Source: Calendula officinalis
Lineage: Eukaryota; Streptophyta; Magnoliopsida; Asterales; Asteraceae
Direction: 5' to 3'
DNA: 64,000 nucleotides
NCBI GenBank assembly: GCA_963853835.1
Contig: OY970835.1
Span: 10,159,501 to 10,223,500, forward strand
Shown: positions 34,290-45,456 of the stretch, piece by piece
How the letters are laid out: each line of letters opens with the position of its first letter
Position numbering within the stretch: position 1 is the stretch's first letter
Notes under the pieces: generated by a model
The model's database searches: none
Seen by the model: only the letters and a program-made list of their open reading frames with translations
What the model was told of the DNA's origin: nothing
Made by a program: the position numbers and the translations under genes

Positions 34290-34880
34290 TTAAGGAAGTA
34301 CTTAATTTTAATTTTTATATAATTTATAACAGTAATAATAGATGTATGGTTAAAAAAAAATCTCAACCATTAATTAATTATAATTAATAATCAAGATTAA
34401 TCACATATTTTATATATGAGTATTTTGGTCATATTTACAAAAAAAAAATTATTTTTATTTTCTATTAGTTCTTTTAGAACTATTATTTTTTTAAATTTTT
34501 TGGTTTTCTTATTATTATTTTATTTAAAAAAAAATATTTATTTTTTGTTAATGACACAAAATGTGATAATCGCATGTGATTGTATACTGAATCACATGTG
34601 ATTGTACTAAAGCGTCACATGTGATCAAATATACAATCACATGTGATTTAATACACACGTGATTATCAAAATAATATTATTTTTTTAACGAATATAATAA
34701 TAATAAAGGTTTAATAAAAAAATATATAATATAATGAAAATGTTTTTGTAAGTACCAAATGATCAAAATACGTTTTCATGTATAAAATATGTGATTAAAT
34801 TTAACCATTATATGTTATTGATCAATTATTGAGATTTATCTATTGAAACTAACAAAAATTAAGGACTACCTTGAACATTA
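34290..34880. mobile_element. MITE-like long inverted repeat upstream of chitinase
   Basis: About 590 bp. The outer arms pair imperfectly: AAGGAAGTACTTAATTTT at the left against AAGGTAGTCCTTAATTTT read inward from the right. Further inside are ATCAAGATTAATCACATATT at the left and the matching ATTTAATCACATATTTTATA at the right. The left arm holds a 30-bp internal duplication (ACAGTAATAATAGATGTAT, also at 34,270). No coding capacity. TSD unclear. Family unknown; a related arm lies in chitinase intron 2. Confidence 0.65.
34568..34664. promoter_or_regulatory. Phased cluster of CACATGTG/CACGTG palindromes
   Basis: Five near-palindromic units: 34568-34581 (AATCGCATGTGATT), 34590-34603 (AATCACATGTGATT, perfect), 34614-34626, 34635-34648 (perfect) and a G-box CACGTG at 34656-34661. 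Centres are 22, 23, 22 and 17 bp apart. The cluster sits in the middle of the MITE-like element, 810-900 bp upstream of the chitinase start. CANNTG/CACGTG cores are bHLH/bZIP sites; regulatory use is inferred. Confidence 0.6.
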
Positions 34881-35653
34881 ATAAAGAACAATAAACAAAA
34901 TTTATTTAAATATCAATACCAATACCAATATATATTAATAAAATAATAATGCCCATCTTGTAAGTTGAATACTATTTGATGAATTTGATAAGCTTAAAAA
35001 TTAAGGGTCAAGATGCCATCCTATGAAAGCCACCACATACAATTTTGGGGATCGTTACTCGATTTGTATACTTTAAAATGTTAAAAATCAATTGATTACG
35101 TGTCCATTATTGTTTTATTTTTTTAACTATACATAATTTACTCAAATTCATTTATAACAGGTCTTAAACTGTAACATATATATATATCATAAATAACACC
35201 TTATACCAATAAACCATGACATATAAATCATGAATAATACATTACATTAATACTACAAAGATGCAACAAGCCTGGGGTACATGTCAATTAATTACCCTGT
35301 GTATTTTTGTGTTTGCCCCATTCATATTCATCTCAAATTCAAGTGTCACTTCATTAATGGGTTTATTACATCCATTGGTTTCACATAAAAATAGCGGTTC
35401 CTATTTAGCGGCAAATTGATTTTAATCATGATTCCTATTTAGCGGCAAATTCTGAACTGATCCGAAATCTAACCTGATATCGACATGAATATAAACATGT
35501 TAGGATCGAAACAAACAAGTTTCAGGTCATTTTAGGTCGACTCAACTGATGCATTTATTAAATGGGTTATGTTTGAGTTGATGATAATATAAATAGGTCG
35601 ACCCGCAAACCCAATTTACTATTAAGCCAACCCAATTAACTATTAAAACAGCC

Positions 35654-35656
<3 letters not shown>
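34881..35656. other. Intergenic AT-rich DNA
   Basis: No gene. Near 35,398-35,445 the phrase ATTCCTATTTAGCGGCAAATT occurs twice in direct order 37 bp apart. Positions 35,400-35,656 together with 37,822-38,096 (GACCCG-rich, ending TTGCCACCCTAG) look like one older repeat split by the next element, perhaps hAT-like (TAGGGTGGCAA end). Confidence 0.4.
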
Positions 35657-35724
<68 letters not shown>

Positions 35725-37747
35725 AAGAGTTATATTGAGAACTCTGATTTTAAAAAGAACTCTGAGAACTCTAATTGACCAATCAGAAATTAGTAATTTC
35801 TTTTTCATTTAATTTATTAATAAAAAATCATAAGGGTATTATAGGAATAAATTATTTAAAGTCAGTTTTGTATTTTTTGAAGTTACCTAACAATCCCTAC
35901 AATCATGGGTCATGGAGATTTTATTATATACGACATCTTATTTCCCCAAATATTGAAAACCCTAAAGCTTCCATCTTCACAGCCGATTGACTCTCTATCA
36001 AACGGAGATGGTGACGGAAAAGGTGATGCCGATGATGATACAGAGATGGAGACGAAGACGAAGAAGGTGACGGTGGTGATGAATCAGATCCCGCCGCAAC
36101 ACAACCACTCTGTCTCGATCTCTGTACATTCCGCCCCACCACAACCTCTATGTCGATTATACGGTGGCGGGGTTTTGTTGTTAACTTGTTATTCTGTTGA
36201 GTTGAGATTTTCCGCTAGTTTCGTGTTATGATAAACCTGTAACTGATCAAATCCCTCGTTCTTCCAGTCAATCGGATTCGGATGTGGTTGGAGCTGGGTT
36301 AGATCGGCGCTGGCGGTGGTTGGATCTGGGTGAATTAACGGTGGTTGGATCTTGGATGAAGAACAACTAACATCATCATCGGTAAGTGTATTGAGTTTCT
36401 GTATATATCCTTTATTTCATTCTTTAGCTCGCTAAATTTTTTCATTTTTGATCCAAACGAATTAGTTTGCATAAATGTATTGTTGTGGCTGCCTATTATT
36501 TTGTTATTCAATAAAATTCCCTTTGCTACGTCTTTTGGGGTCTTAACCAAATATATGGGTTTTCGATTATCATGCTTCATGTCATTGACCTCATGGAATT
36601 TGTAGATTATATGCATATTTTAATTGTAACTGTACAGCAGCTGCGGCTAATTATATACTTCCTCCGATTCAAAATAAGTGATACATTTTCCTTTTTAGGG
36701 TGATTCAAAATAAGTGATACACTTTGAAAAATTACCTTATTTGGCAAAAAAAGTGGGACCCTCACCCACTAACTATCTACTTTAATAAAGTGAAATGACT
36801 CATTTACCCTTACTTTTTACTTTTAAACATCATTAACCTCACTTTATTCAAAAAGTGTGGGACCCATTCCCCACTAACCATCCAATTAATCTAATTTAAC
36901 TATCATTATAATATTTTGCCTCAAAAATCGTGAAACCCAAAGTGTGTCACTTATTTTGAATCGGAGGAAGTACAAAAAAATTTGAACTTTATAAACTATA
37001 TATGAGATTTTGCTATTGGTGAGGTGATTTATAATCATGTCGGGTTCTTATTAGGTTTCACATATTTTCGTGATTAGTTTGTATATGTGTTCTTGATAAA
37101 CATATGTTTTTTTATGTTTTGCAATAGGTGGTACAAGGAAAATTGAAAAGTTATACAAGCGGAAAAAAGTGGAAATTAACATTTTGTGTTAGGGTGTATA
37201 AAGAAAAAAGTTGCTTCAAAAGGGGACACAAGTGCACACCAGCAACCCTTTGGACGCATATATGTTATTGCTCGAATACATATATGTTTTTTTTTTAATT
37301 TGACTTTTTGTAAGAATTAGTTGACATGTATGTATTATGTTTGCTCTATAAATTTTATAAAAATTGGAAATTATAGATTTTGTTTGTTGAACATGTTGGT
37401 TTTATGTTACATATATGTTTAACATATATGCAAATCCGCAAAATAACCTATTTGCGTGACCGCCTTGACATATATGCACAATCTACATGTAACATTAATT
37501 AGATAAAAAAACATATACGCACAACCGGCTCAATAAAAATGACAAAATAACAATAAATCTTTGAAAATAATTCCTAAATTTTAGGATATTTTCAAAAAAG
37601 GAAATAAATTTTTTTTTGTAAAATATCTTAAATACCCCTAAATGATTAATATGAATTAAATAAATCAAAATTAATTTACTAAATTCTGATTGGTTAATAA
37701 GAGTTCTCAAAGTTCTTTTTTGAAATCAGAGTTCTCAATATAACTCG

Positions 37748-37821
<74 letters not shown>
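35657..37821. mobile_element. (TA)n-bounded 2-kb element with hairpin inverted termini, copy 1
   Basis: Left (TA)n 35657-35721, right (TA)n 37752-37821. Between them are terminal inverted repeats of about 61 bp (35726-35786 and 37685-37746, about 90% alike) containing GAGTTATATTGAGAACTC, then GAACTCTGAGAACTCT and CCAATCAG. The outermost bases can fold AGAGTT/AACTCT. The interior has a GC-rich, exon-like part (35,985-36,340), a nested Stowaway MITE, and AT-rich DNA; no transposase. A non-autonomous DNA element is likely; the superfamily is not recognised with confidence. Confidence 0.7.
36658..36970. mobile_element. Stowaway-like MITE nested in the (TA)n-bounded element
   Basis: 313 bp with 27-bp terminal inverted repeats beginning CTTCCTCCGATTCAAAATAA, flanked by TA on both sides (36656-36657, 36971-36972). 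The CTCCCTCCG-type terminus and TA duplication are those of Tc1/Mariner-related Stowaway MITEs. No coding capacity. Confidence 0.9.
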
Positions 37822-37825
<4 letters not shown>

Positions 37826-38519
37826 AATAGTTCATAAATATATTTGACAAATAAATATATTTAAAAAATAGATATAATTTAGTAAGTTCTACATACACAT
37901 TTAAAAAATCAACCTATTGACCCGTTTGACCATGTAAAACCGCTAACCTTTTAAACACGTTTATATGAACGGGTTATATGGGCCGTGTTCAGAGTTAGGG
38001 TTGAGACATCTGACCCGTTTATATAAGCAGGTCGGGTTTGAGTTCAACATTTCTGACCCGCCAACCAGCGAACCGGCATAAATTGCCACCCTAGATGGTT
38101 TATAACAAAAACGATGAAACTCGACCCATCAGTTCATATGCCAATGATTTTGTCTTGAATAATAAGTCTGGTTTATAAACTTGCGTTTGATCCGAAAGCA
38201 TTTGCAGTTGTATTAAATATGAAGGTACAGTTTCAAGTTCTAGAAATTTTTTTAATCTTTTCTTATGACATTTTTGCAATGCATTTAGGCATTCCTTATG
38301 AAAATTTTGCAATGCATAAATATTATGTGTCATTGTCATTGTTCCATGTAGAAGTGTCAATTCTGATTAGGTGTTAATACACATTAAATATATGAATGCT
38401 AACTAAATCTTGTCTTGGACTTGTTCAATTTGACAATATAGGTTACTTGTTCAATTAAATATATGAATGCTAACTAAATCGACACAACAGTTGTTGTGAC
38501 CGTTTTCGACACTTACCTT

Positions 38520-38615
38520 GACCATATGATAAATATTTACTCGGTTAGGGATCGAACCTGTGACCGTTTAGAAATCATTCAGGAGTCCTTACCACTAGGT
38601 CACACCAGAAGGCAC
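38520..38615 (-). repeat. tRNA-derived SINE-like fragment
   Basis: On the minus strand an A-box-like TGACCTAGTGGTAAGG (38602-38587) and a good B-box GGTTCGATCCC (38558-38548) are about 35 nt apart, the layout of a pol III promoter in plant SINEs. No cloverleaf or anticodon stem is formed. Ends and TSD were not defined. Confidence 0.5.
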
Positions 38616-38996
38616 ATGTGCCAACTAAATCTTGTCTTGGACTGGTTCAATTTGATAATTAAAGATATGAATGATAACAAAATCTGGACTTGGGCTTGTT
38701 CAATTTGATAAGGAATGTTGACTATTGACCAGTTAATCTCAATTATGACAAATTATGTTGACTGAGTTCTTCGAACTTGTTTGATACGGCATCGGTGATT
38801 ACTTTTCACTTTACATAATTTAAAATATTGGTCCTTGGAGGTCTAAGCTGCTATTAGGGTTTAATTCTCACTAATTGTGAGAGAAGTTTATTAATGAATA
38901 TATATAGTACAAGATATTAACAAACTTCTTAGAATAAAAGATATACACAATCTTTACAATATTATCTACTATTATTTAAATCTATTCCATTACCCC

Positions 38997-41432
38997 CCCC
39001 CCCCCCACAATCGGATAGGGGGAGGACCAACTCTGAGCTTGGACCGAAATTCTTCAAAGAGAGGTTGCGGTAGACTTTTCGTGAAAATATTAGCAACTTG
39101 TAAATGCGTGGACATGTATCGCGTGTGAAGCTTCCTGGATAAAACTAGCTCTAGAACAAAATGATAGTCAATATCGATATGTTTTGCACGTTTGTGAGAT
39201 ATTGGATTTTGACTAAAAAATAAAGCACTACGGTTGTCACATAAGAGCGTGGGACGTCCGGATGGTAGAACATAAAGTTCCCGAAGCAAATGCGTGACCC
39301 AAATAATTTCCGCAGCAGTGTTTGTGAGAGCTCTATACTCAGATTCACAGCTAGAACGCGATACCGTTGGTTGTTTCTTTGCACTCCATGAAACAAGATT
39401 ACCTCCTAGAAAGATCGAGTAACCATATGTGGAGCGTCTTGTTTCAATACAATGAGCACAATCAGCGTCAGAGTAACCAAGCACGGTTGGCAAAGAGGAA
39501 TGTGAAAAGGACAAACCATAAGACAAAGAACCTTTCACATAACGCATGATCCTTTTTACGGCTTGAAAATGATCTTGCGTAGGAGCATGTAGAAATTGGG
39601 TCACTTGATTTACGGCATATGAGAGATCCGGTCTAGTGATGGTTAGATATTGCAAAGCCCCAACAAGTGACCGGTAGAAAGTGGGATCAGGGAATGGAGT
39701 ACCCTGACTGGTAAAATAAGTAGATACCGATAATAGGGTGTTGGCGGGTTTTGCATCCAAAAGCTTAGCCTGAGCAAGGATGTTGTGTGCATATTTTGAC
39801 TGACACAAGAAAATACCCGAATCATTATATGAAACTTCAAGCCCAAGAAAGTAATTAAGTTTGCCAAGATCGGTAATAGAAAACTCTCTATTTAACCGTG
39901 AGATAAAAGTTTGCATGCGAGCGACATTGTTTCCGGTGAGAATAATATCATCAACATAAACTAAGAGATATAAAATGTCTGAATCCTTCTTGAAGATGAA
40001 TAGGGACGTGTCAGCTCGGCTGCATGTAAACCCAATGCTAATAAGAAACGAGCTCAAACGTTGAAACCATGCGCGTGGCGCTTGTTTGAGACCATAAAGA
40101 GCTTTGTTTAACCGGCAAACGTGATTTGGAAAACGTGGGTCAACAAAACCCGGAGGTTGTTCCATATGCACAACATTAGATAGTTCACCATTTAAAAAGG
40201 CATTTTTCACATCTAATTGATGTAACGGCCATCGATTTAAGACGACAAGTGAAAGAATAATACGCACCGTTGATGCTTTCACAACCGGGCTAAAAGTGGC
40301 GGAGTAATCGATTCCCGGAACTTGAGTGAAACCTTGAGCTACAAGACGAGCTTTGTATTTGTCAATAGTGTCGTCGGCTAAAATTTTGTACGAAATACCC
40401 ATTTTGAGCCAACAATGTTCGTCATAGGTGGGCGAGGTACCAAGTCCCAAGTAGAGTTATGTTTTAATGCCTTCATTTCATCATACATAGCCGAGAACCA
40501 TTTGGGGTCCTTTGCAGCAGATTTGAAACCCTTTGGTTCCTTTGTTGTAAAAAGGGCATGATGCAAAGGAGATGTAGAAAGATGAGATAAATCTGCACGA
40601 TGTTTGGGTTTGAAAACCCCTGCTTTAGACCGTGTGACCATGGGGTGCGACACACTTGGAGGAGCCGGCGGAGCAGGCGGAGCAGGCGGAGCAGGCGGAG
40701 CAGGCATGGGTGCAGGGACCGGATCGGGCTGCTCGGGATCAGAAGCAGGTGCAGCAACAGTGGGCTGTGGATCCGTGCACAAGTCACAGGGCTGCTCGGG
40801 CGTTGCATCAATAGTAGGTTCAATATAAGTGGAAACCAAGGCAAGGGTGGGTGCATGAACATTTACATCCACATGATCATCACAATAAGTAGACAAAAGC
40901 AAGGAAGCCGGTGGCGATGAGTGTTGCTTGTGTTTAAATGGAAAATAATCTTCATCAAAATGAGCATGCCTCGTTGTGTAAATCCTTTGTGTTGAAGGAT
41001 TGAGGAACCGGTACCCTTTGTATTGGGAGCTGTAACCAAGAAAAATGCATGGACCGCTTCTTGATGCAAGTTTATTTTATGAATAATTGCGTAAGTATGG
41101 ATAAACGCAACATCCAAAAACTCGAAAATTGCCATAATTTGGTGATGAAGTGAATAAAAACTTGTATGGATAAACATCACCAAGTAATTTAGTGGGGAGC
41201 CGGTTTATAATGTGAGTTGCAGAGGCAAAGGCATGTGCCCAATAACAAGCCGGAACATGAGCATTGAACATGATAGCCAAACCGGTTTCGGTAATGTGAC
41301 GGTGCTTTCATTCGGCACAGCCATTTTGTTGAGGCGTGTATGGTCACCATTTTGCGATAATAAGGTGCTACCATGGGATTTTGTGAACTCGGTACCTCCA
41401 TCCGGTTGGAACACTTTAATCTTGCATGTAAA
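38997..41432 (-). pseudogene. Ale Copia integrase C terminus, RT and RNase H, frameshifted
   Basis: After a frame shift near 41,345 the integrase E motif lies in GCAE with the following Arg codon changed to TGA. Blocks NAHVPACYWAHAFASATHIINRLP follow, then a stop near 41,078, a Pro/Ala repeat (encoded by 9-bp units at 40,665-40,705) and MVTRSKAGVFKP. A shift at about 40,385 leads to RT (DYSATFSPVVKASTVRIIL, LNKALYGLKQAPRAWFQRL, catalytic LLVYVDDIILTG) and RNase H (GYSDADCAHC, CESEYRAL, LCDNRSALF, VANIFTKSLPQ). RT and RNase H are intact over 486 codons, ending in the poly-G tract. Confidence 0.92.
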
Positions 41433-43094
41433 TTATGTTTGAACGAAGGCAATAAATGTTTTAAATACTTCATAAAAATCGGACTTGTTCTTCAAAGGAT
41501 AAAACCAAGTAAACCTGGAATAGTCATCAACAAAAATAGCATAATATTTATAGCCGTCAACAGATGTAACCGGTGAGGGACCCCATAAATCACAATGGAT
41601 TAGATCTAAAACATGTGAGGAACGTTTCAAGTTTTGATCAAATGGAAAATGTTTGGTTTTGGATAATTGACAAGAGGGACATGTACTAGGGTTAGGCAAA
41701 ACATATTTAATATATAAAAAACCCAATTTATTCAAAGTAGCAATAATATCATTCGAAACATGCCCTAATCTAGAATGCCAGAAATGAAACGTAGCTTTAA
41801 TACGTTTAGAAGTTAATTTAGCTAAAAACGCTTGTTACCCATGCTCTAAGACATATAGTCCATGTCTACGTCTTCCTTGTGCCAGTGGTTCCTTTGTATG
41901 CCGATTCTGAATGGTAAATAAAGGGTTAGAAAATAAGACATCAACCGGGTTGTCTTGTGTAAGTTTGCTAACCAATAAAAGGTTTTTTGTAAGGTTAGGA
42001 ACCACAAGAACATCAAGTAAAGATATATTTGGTGTTAAATATGTTTTGCCAATATGAGAAATAGGAGCATCGTTACCGTTACCGAAAATAACCGATTCAT
42101 TACCGTTATAATTAGTTGCGGAATCAAGATGGGATGGGTTATTTGTCATGTGAGCCGATGCACCGGTGTCAACAAACCAATCCGGTATAGAGGCGTTGCA
42201 TTGAGCATGAAACGCTTCGGCAAGATTAGCATCAACATTGGAAGTGTTGCGAGAAAAGGTAAACTTGGTACACTGAGTGGCATAATGACCATCTTTACGG
42301 CATAATTGGCAGTGTGGTGGTCGACGGTTACCACGACCTCGACCACGGTATGAAGAGCCACGGTTGCTTGATCGACCACGACCTCGATACGAATCAGATG
42401 AGCGACCGGTGGTGGCGGTATTGAAAGCAACAGGTGCAACACTTGAATCACTAATGGAATGAAGAAACATCTTGTGGCTTTCGGCTTGAGCAACGATATC
42501 CCGGAACTTAGGTCGCGGGGTTGAAAGCCGTTGAGTGGTGGAGAAGGTTCCAAAGGATGAACCTAAACCACAAAGAAACCAGTGCAACTTATCATCATCA
42601 GAAAGAGGGTGACCAATAGCTTGAAGTTGATCACATATAGTCTTGAACTTTCTCGAGAACTCAGAAACGGTGGATGATCCCTTCTTCAAGTGACGAAGAG
42701 AGTCTCGAAGAGTATGGGTGCGTTCAAGAGAATCATGTTGATAAGATTCTGCAAGAGCTTTCCAAACATCATAGGAGGTATTGTGACCGATGGTTTCGGC
42801 CATCGCCTCCTCGGATAAAGAAGACTGTATTAAAATTAATGCCCGTTGATCGGCGGCAACCCAAGTAGCGTACGCAGGATTCGACGAAGTAACCTCGCCA
42901 ACTGTGGATGTAGACAGTGGACACTCAATCGAACCATCAACGTAACCGGAAAGATGTTGATAAGCCAATAATGGAAGCATCTGCTTTTGCCATAGGAGAT
43001 AATTCGTGGATGAAAGTTTGATATTGATCATGTGAAGAAAAGTGGAAAGCGGTAAGGGGGCATCAGGAGAAGCGGAAGGATTATCGCCGGCCAT
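41433..43094 (-). pseudogene. Ale Copia Gag, protease and integrase N terminus, one stop
   Basis: Starts MAGDNPSASP. Gag blocks include LSSTNYLLWQKQMLPLL and LERTHTLRDSLRHLKKGSST, then an Arg/Gly/Ser-rich stretch, the knuckle CQLCRKDGHYATQC, and the protease active site WFVDTGASAHMT (about 42,185). A stop at 41835-41837 (after LYVLEHG) interrupts; the same frame continues with the integrase zinc domain (HFWHSRLGH...CPSCQLSKTKH) and catalytic blocks HCDLWGPSP and FVDDYSRFTW, ending at a stop at 41433. Confidence 0.9.
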
Positions 43095-43324
43095 GGAGGA
43101 TGACAGACGACTACCGATCGGAAAAAAAAACGTGGGGTTTTAGGAGATGGCGGCCAAAGAGAGGAGAGGTGCCAAGAAATTAGGCTGATACCATATTAGG
43201 GTTTAATTCTCACTAATTGTGAGAGAAGTTTATTAATGAATATATATAGTACAAGATATTAACAAACTTCTAAGAATAAAAGAGATACACAATCTTTACA
43301 ATATTATTTGAATCTATTCCATTA

Positions 43325-43811
43325 GCTGCAACAACAAAAAGTTGATGATAAACCAGGTTATAATATAGGTAATACAAGTATACAACCCGGTTTTGGATCT
43401 AGATTGTATTATAGCCCGTTCACTTACATGTGTGTGTATAAGAAAGTTGAAATGAGAATCATTTAAAGTGTGAGAACAGTGACAACCACATAATAACGTA
43501 GTAATACACAGTTAAAACACTTGTGAATATTGGTAACATGTCGTTTTGATACTTTATTTCGAAAGCTAATATATCGTCTACGATGACAATAATTATCTTC
43601 GACATTCAAAGAAACAATAGTAAATAGTTTTTGGTGGTTTTTTTGATAATATTAGCAATTTTCATATTTAAGGGACCTTAACCTTTCGATTTTCGCTTGT
43701 AACCGACTCATACTCTCCCGTAGAATAATTAAACCGGAAAAATGATGACTTTTAGGTTTTATATAGGGAACCTTTACATATACTTATCAGCCAAACTCAC
43801 TAAGTTATTGT
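43325..43811. other. Unassigned DNA between Copia and Gypsy LTR fragment
   Basis: No gene or repeat recognised. With the Copia element and one GCTGC removed it is continuous with DNA left of 38,847. Confidence 0.5.
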
Positions 43812-44278
43812 GTCACACCCCGCCAAAAATGAGTTTTAAATCATTTAAAATGTTTTACGGAAGAACGGAAGTGAGACGTCAATGTTATACACATCAAATA
43901 TTATAGTAATCAAACAACAACGCAATAAAGTCTAAAATAAATTTATTGCTAAAAATATAAATTTCTAAAAATAGAAAGTTTCCTTAAATGGTAACTTTAA
44001 AAAGAAATGGTTGTTAGAAAACTAAGAAATGTAAAAATAGTTCATGGCCAGAAGACAATCGCTTCTCACATCCCCAGTGTTCACTAATTCTCTAATTCAT
44101 CTGAAAAACATAACTAAAATGGTCAACTAAATTGTTTAGTGAATCCAAAGGGTTTAGTGTTGATGGTTAGAAAATAGTTGTTTTTGCCACCCATGAGTAA
44201 GTATGAAAATGTTTATGACTTTTTTTTAACGGCAAAAATGTTTTATGACTGACTTAAGAAAAGTAGTTATTGTTGTTG
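43812..44278. repeat. Gypsy LTR fragment (TGTCACACCCCGCC type)
   Basis: Homologous to 5,158-5,510 in the same orientation (ACGGAAGAACGGAAGTG, CATCTGAAAAAC, TTAGTGAATCC). It is truncated at 44,278, where another LTR start follows. Confidence 0.6.
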
Positions 44279-44682
44279 TAACAACCCGAATTTTGTGTTA
44301 GATAAATTATTTAAAAATATGATAACTAAGGATAAATCATTTAAAATATGTGGGAATTGGTTTCGTGTCATTTGGACATCGTTTGATACGTGTATTATGT
44401 TGATATAGTCGAAACCGGGTCGAAAAGGACATCAAAAAGTGTAACCTTAGCTGCCAGACCCTGATAGCGGCGGTATCTGGGGTTTGCAACGCGAAGTGTA
44501 CCGGATAAAACAGCAAGACGAAATAGCGTTGAGGTGTAAACGTGAATTTGAGATCACAAGGGGGGTTCGCGACGCGAAAGTCAACGCGAATTAACAAGGA
44601 GTGTTAATTTGCGGCGCGATCGAGGGGATAGCGGCACAATTTCATCTGTGGAGGTCATAAATGCGGGACTTCGGTCATTTAA
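44279..44682 (+). repeat. Gypsy LTR start (TGTAACAACCCG type), truncated, with GCG palindrome motifs
   Basis: Begins TGTAACAACCCGAATTTTGT, a typical chromovirus LTR start. Positions 44,460-44,640 carry TAGCGGCGGTATC, AATAGCGTTG, GTTCGCGACGCGAA, CAACGCGAATTAAC and GCGGCGCGATCG, the same vocabulary as in the Athila LTR. It is cut by LTR copy D. Confidence 0.6.
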
Positions 44683-45440
44683 TGTTGGAATTATGCGCAC
44701 AGTTAGTCAACCTATGGTGATACATCCATGCCTACGAAACACTTAAGGGTCACACCGGTGAGTGCATGTAATACGAGTAAGGTATGTAATGATACTTGCA
44801 CGAGGAATGATTCATAATAATCATTATGAATCAGTTAAGTATTATGTTGAGTTTAACTTATTACTAGATTAGTTTGAGTAACTACTTAATACAAGTATTT
44901 GTACATTTATTAGTTGAATAAATATACAATGTGTTAATTATAGATTATCCATAATATGATTTAAAGTAAGTAAATCATATAGTGTTTGGATAATATTATT
45001 GTTTAGATTATATAAAGTTTATTAGACAATTAATTATTAAAAGTATAAAATAAAAAGTATATATTTCGTATATTTAATATACACGAAATATATAAGTGTA
45101 TAACACTAGACATTTAATAATTAATTGCAACAATAATAACTAGTTAAACTATAAGGGATGGAAACGTAAAAAAGAAAGTTTAAGTAAGAATTAATCTTAA
45201 TTAAACTAGAGGGTCCTAAAGTGCAACTTATTTATCTATAAATAAGAGGCTTATGGTAACCCTAATTCCCCCTTGCACCCCCCAAATTCCCTCCCCTTCC
45301 TCCCCTTGGTTTTGGCCGAATACACTAAGACACCAAGTCTTGGTGTTCTTCGTTTTTCGTGTTCTTCGTGTTTTTCAAGTCTTGAAGTACAAGATCGTTA
45401 CAAGGATCAACTAGAAGATCACTCGTCGTGTTCATCATGA
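44683..45440 (+). mobile_element. Truncated LTR of the gag-only family, copy D
   Basis: About 760 bp starting TGTTGGAATTATGCGCACAG and matching the other LTRs to GTCGTGTTCATCATGA; the last 330 bp are missing. It is the most diverged copy. It keeps a TATA hairpin with arms CTTATTTAT / ATAAATAAG (45227-45246). No TSD. Confidence 0.8.
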
Positions 45441-45456
45441 CTTATTTAGTTTAATT

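Larger units (their letters stand above)
38852..43324 (-). mobile_element. Ale/Retrofit-type Ty1/Copia element, nearly complete
   Basis: 4,473 bp with very short LTRs: 38852-38992 (141 bp, 3') and 43194-43324 (131 bp, 5'), differing by three substitutions and one 10-bp indel. A perfect TSD GCTGC flanks it (38847-38851, 43325-43329). The primer site TGGTATCAGCC (43193-43183, minus) follows the 5' LTR. The polypurine tract is a pure run of 14 G (minus strand; 38993-39006). Short LTRs, total length and domain order fit the Ale lineage. Insertion is recent on LTR similarity, but pol has a few lesions. Confidence 0.93.

Noticed and set aside
33793..34293. 166-codon open frame upstream of the chitinase, plus strand
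   Set aside because: Phe/Ile/Leu-rich translation of AT-rich DNA, no domain, overlaps the chitinase promoter; likely chance.
35542..35808. Open frame with a long Tyr-Ile repeat
   Set aside because: Simply the (TA)n array translated.
38548..38602. tRNA gene on the minus strand
   Set aside because: A and B boxes are present, but no cloverleaf, anticodon stem or acceptor stem can be formed; a SINE-like relic is more likely.
40600..40920. Plus-strand Arg/Ser-repeat and Gly/Ala-repeat frames
   Set aside because: Antisense of the Pro/Ala linker repeat of the Ale Copia polyprotein.
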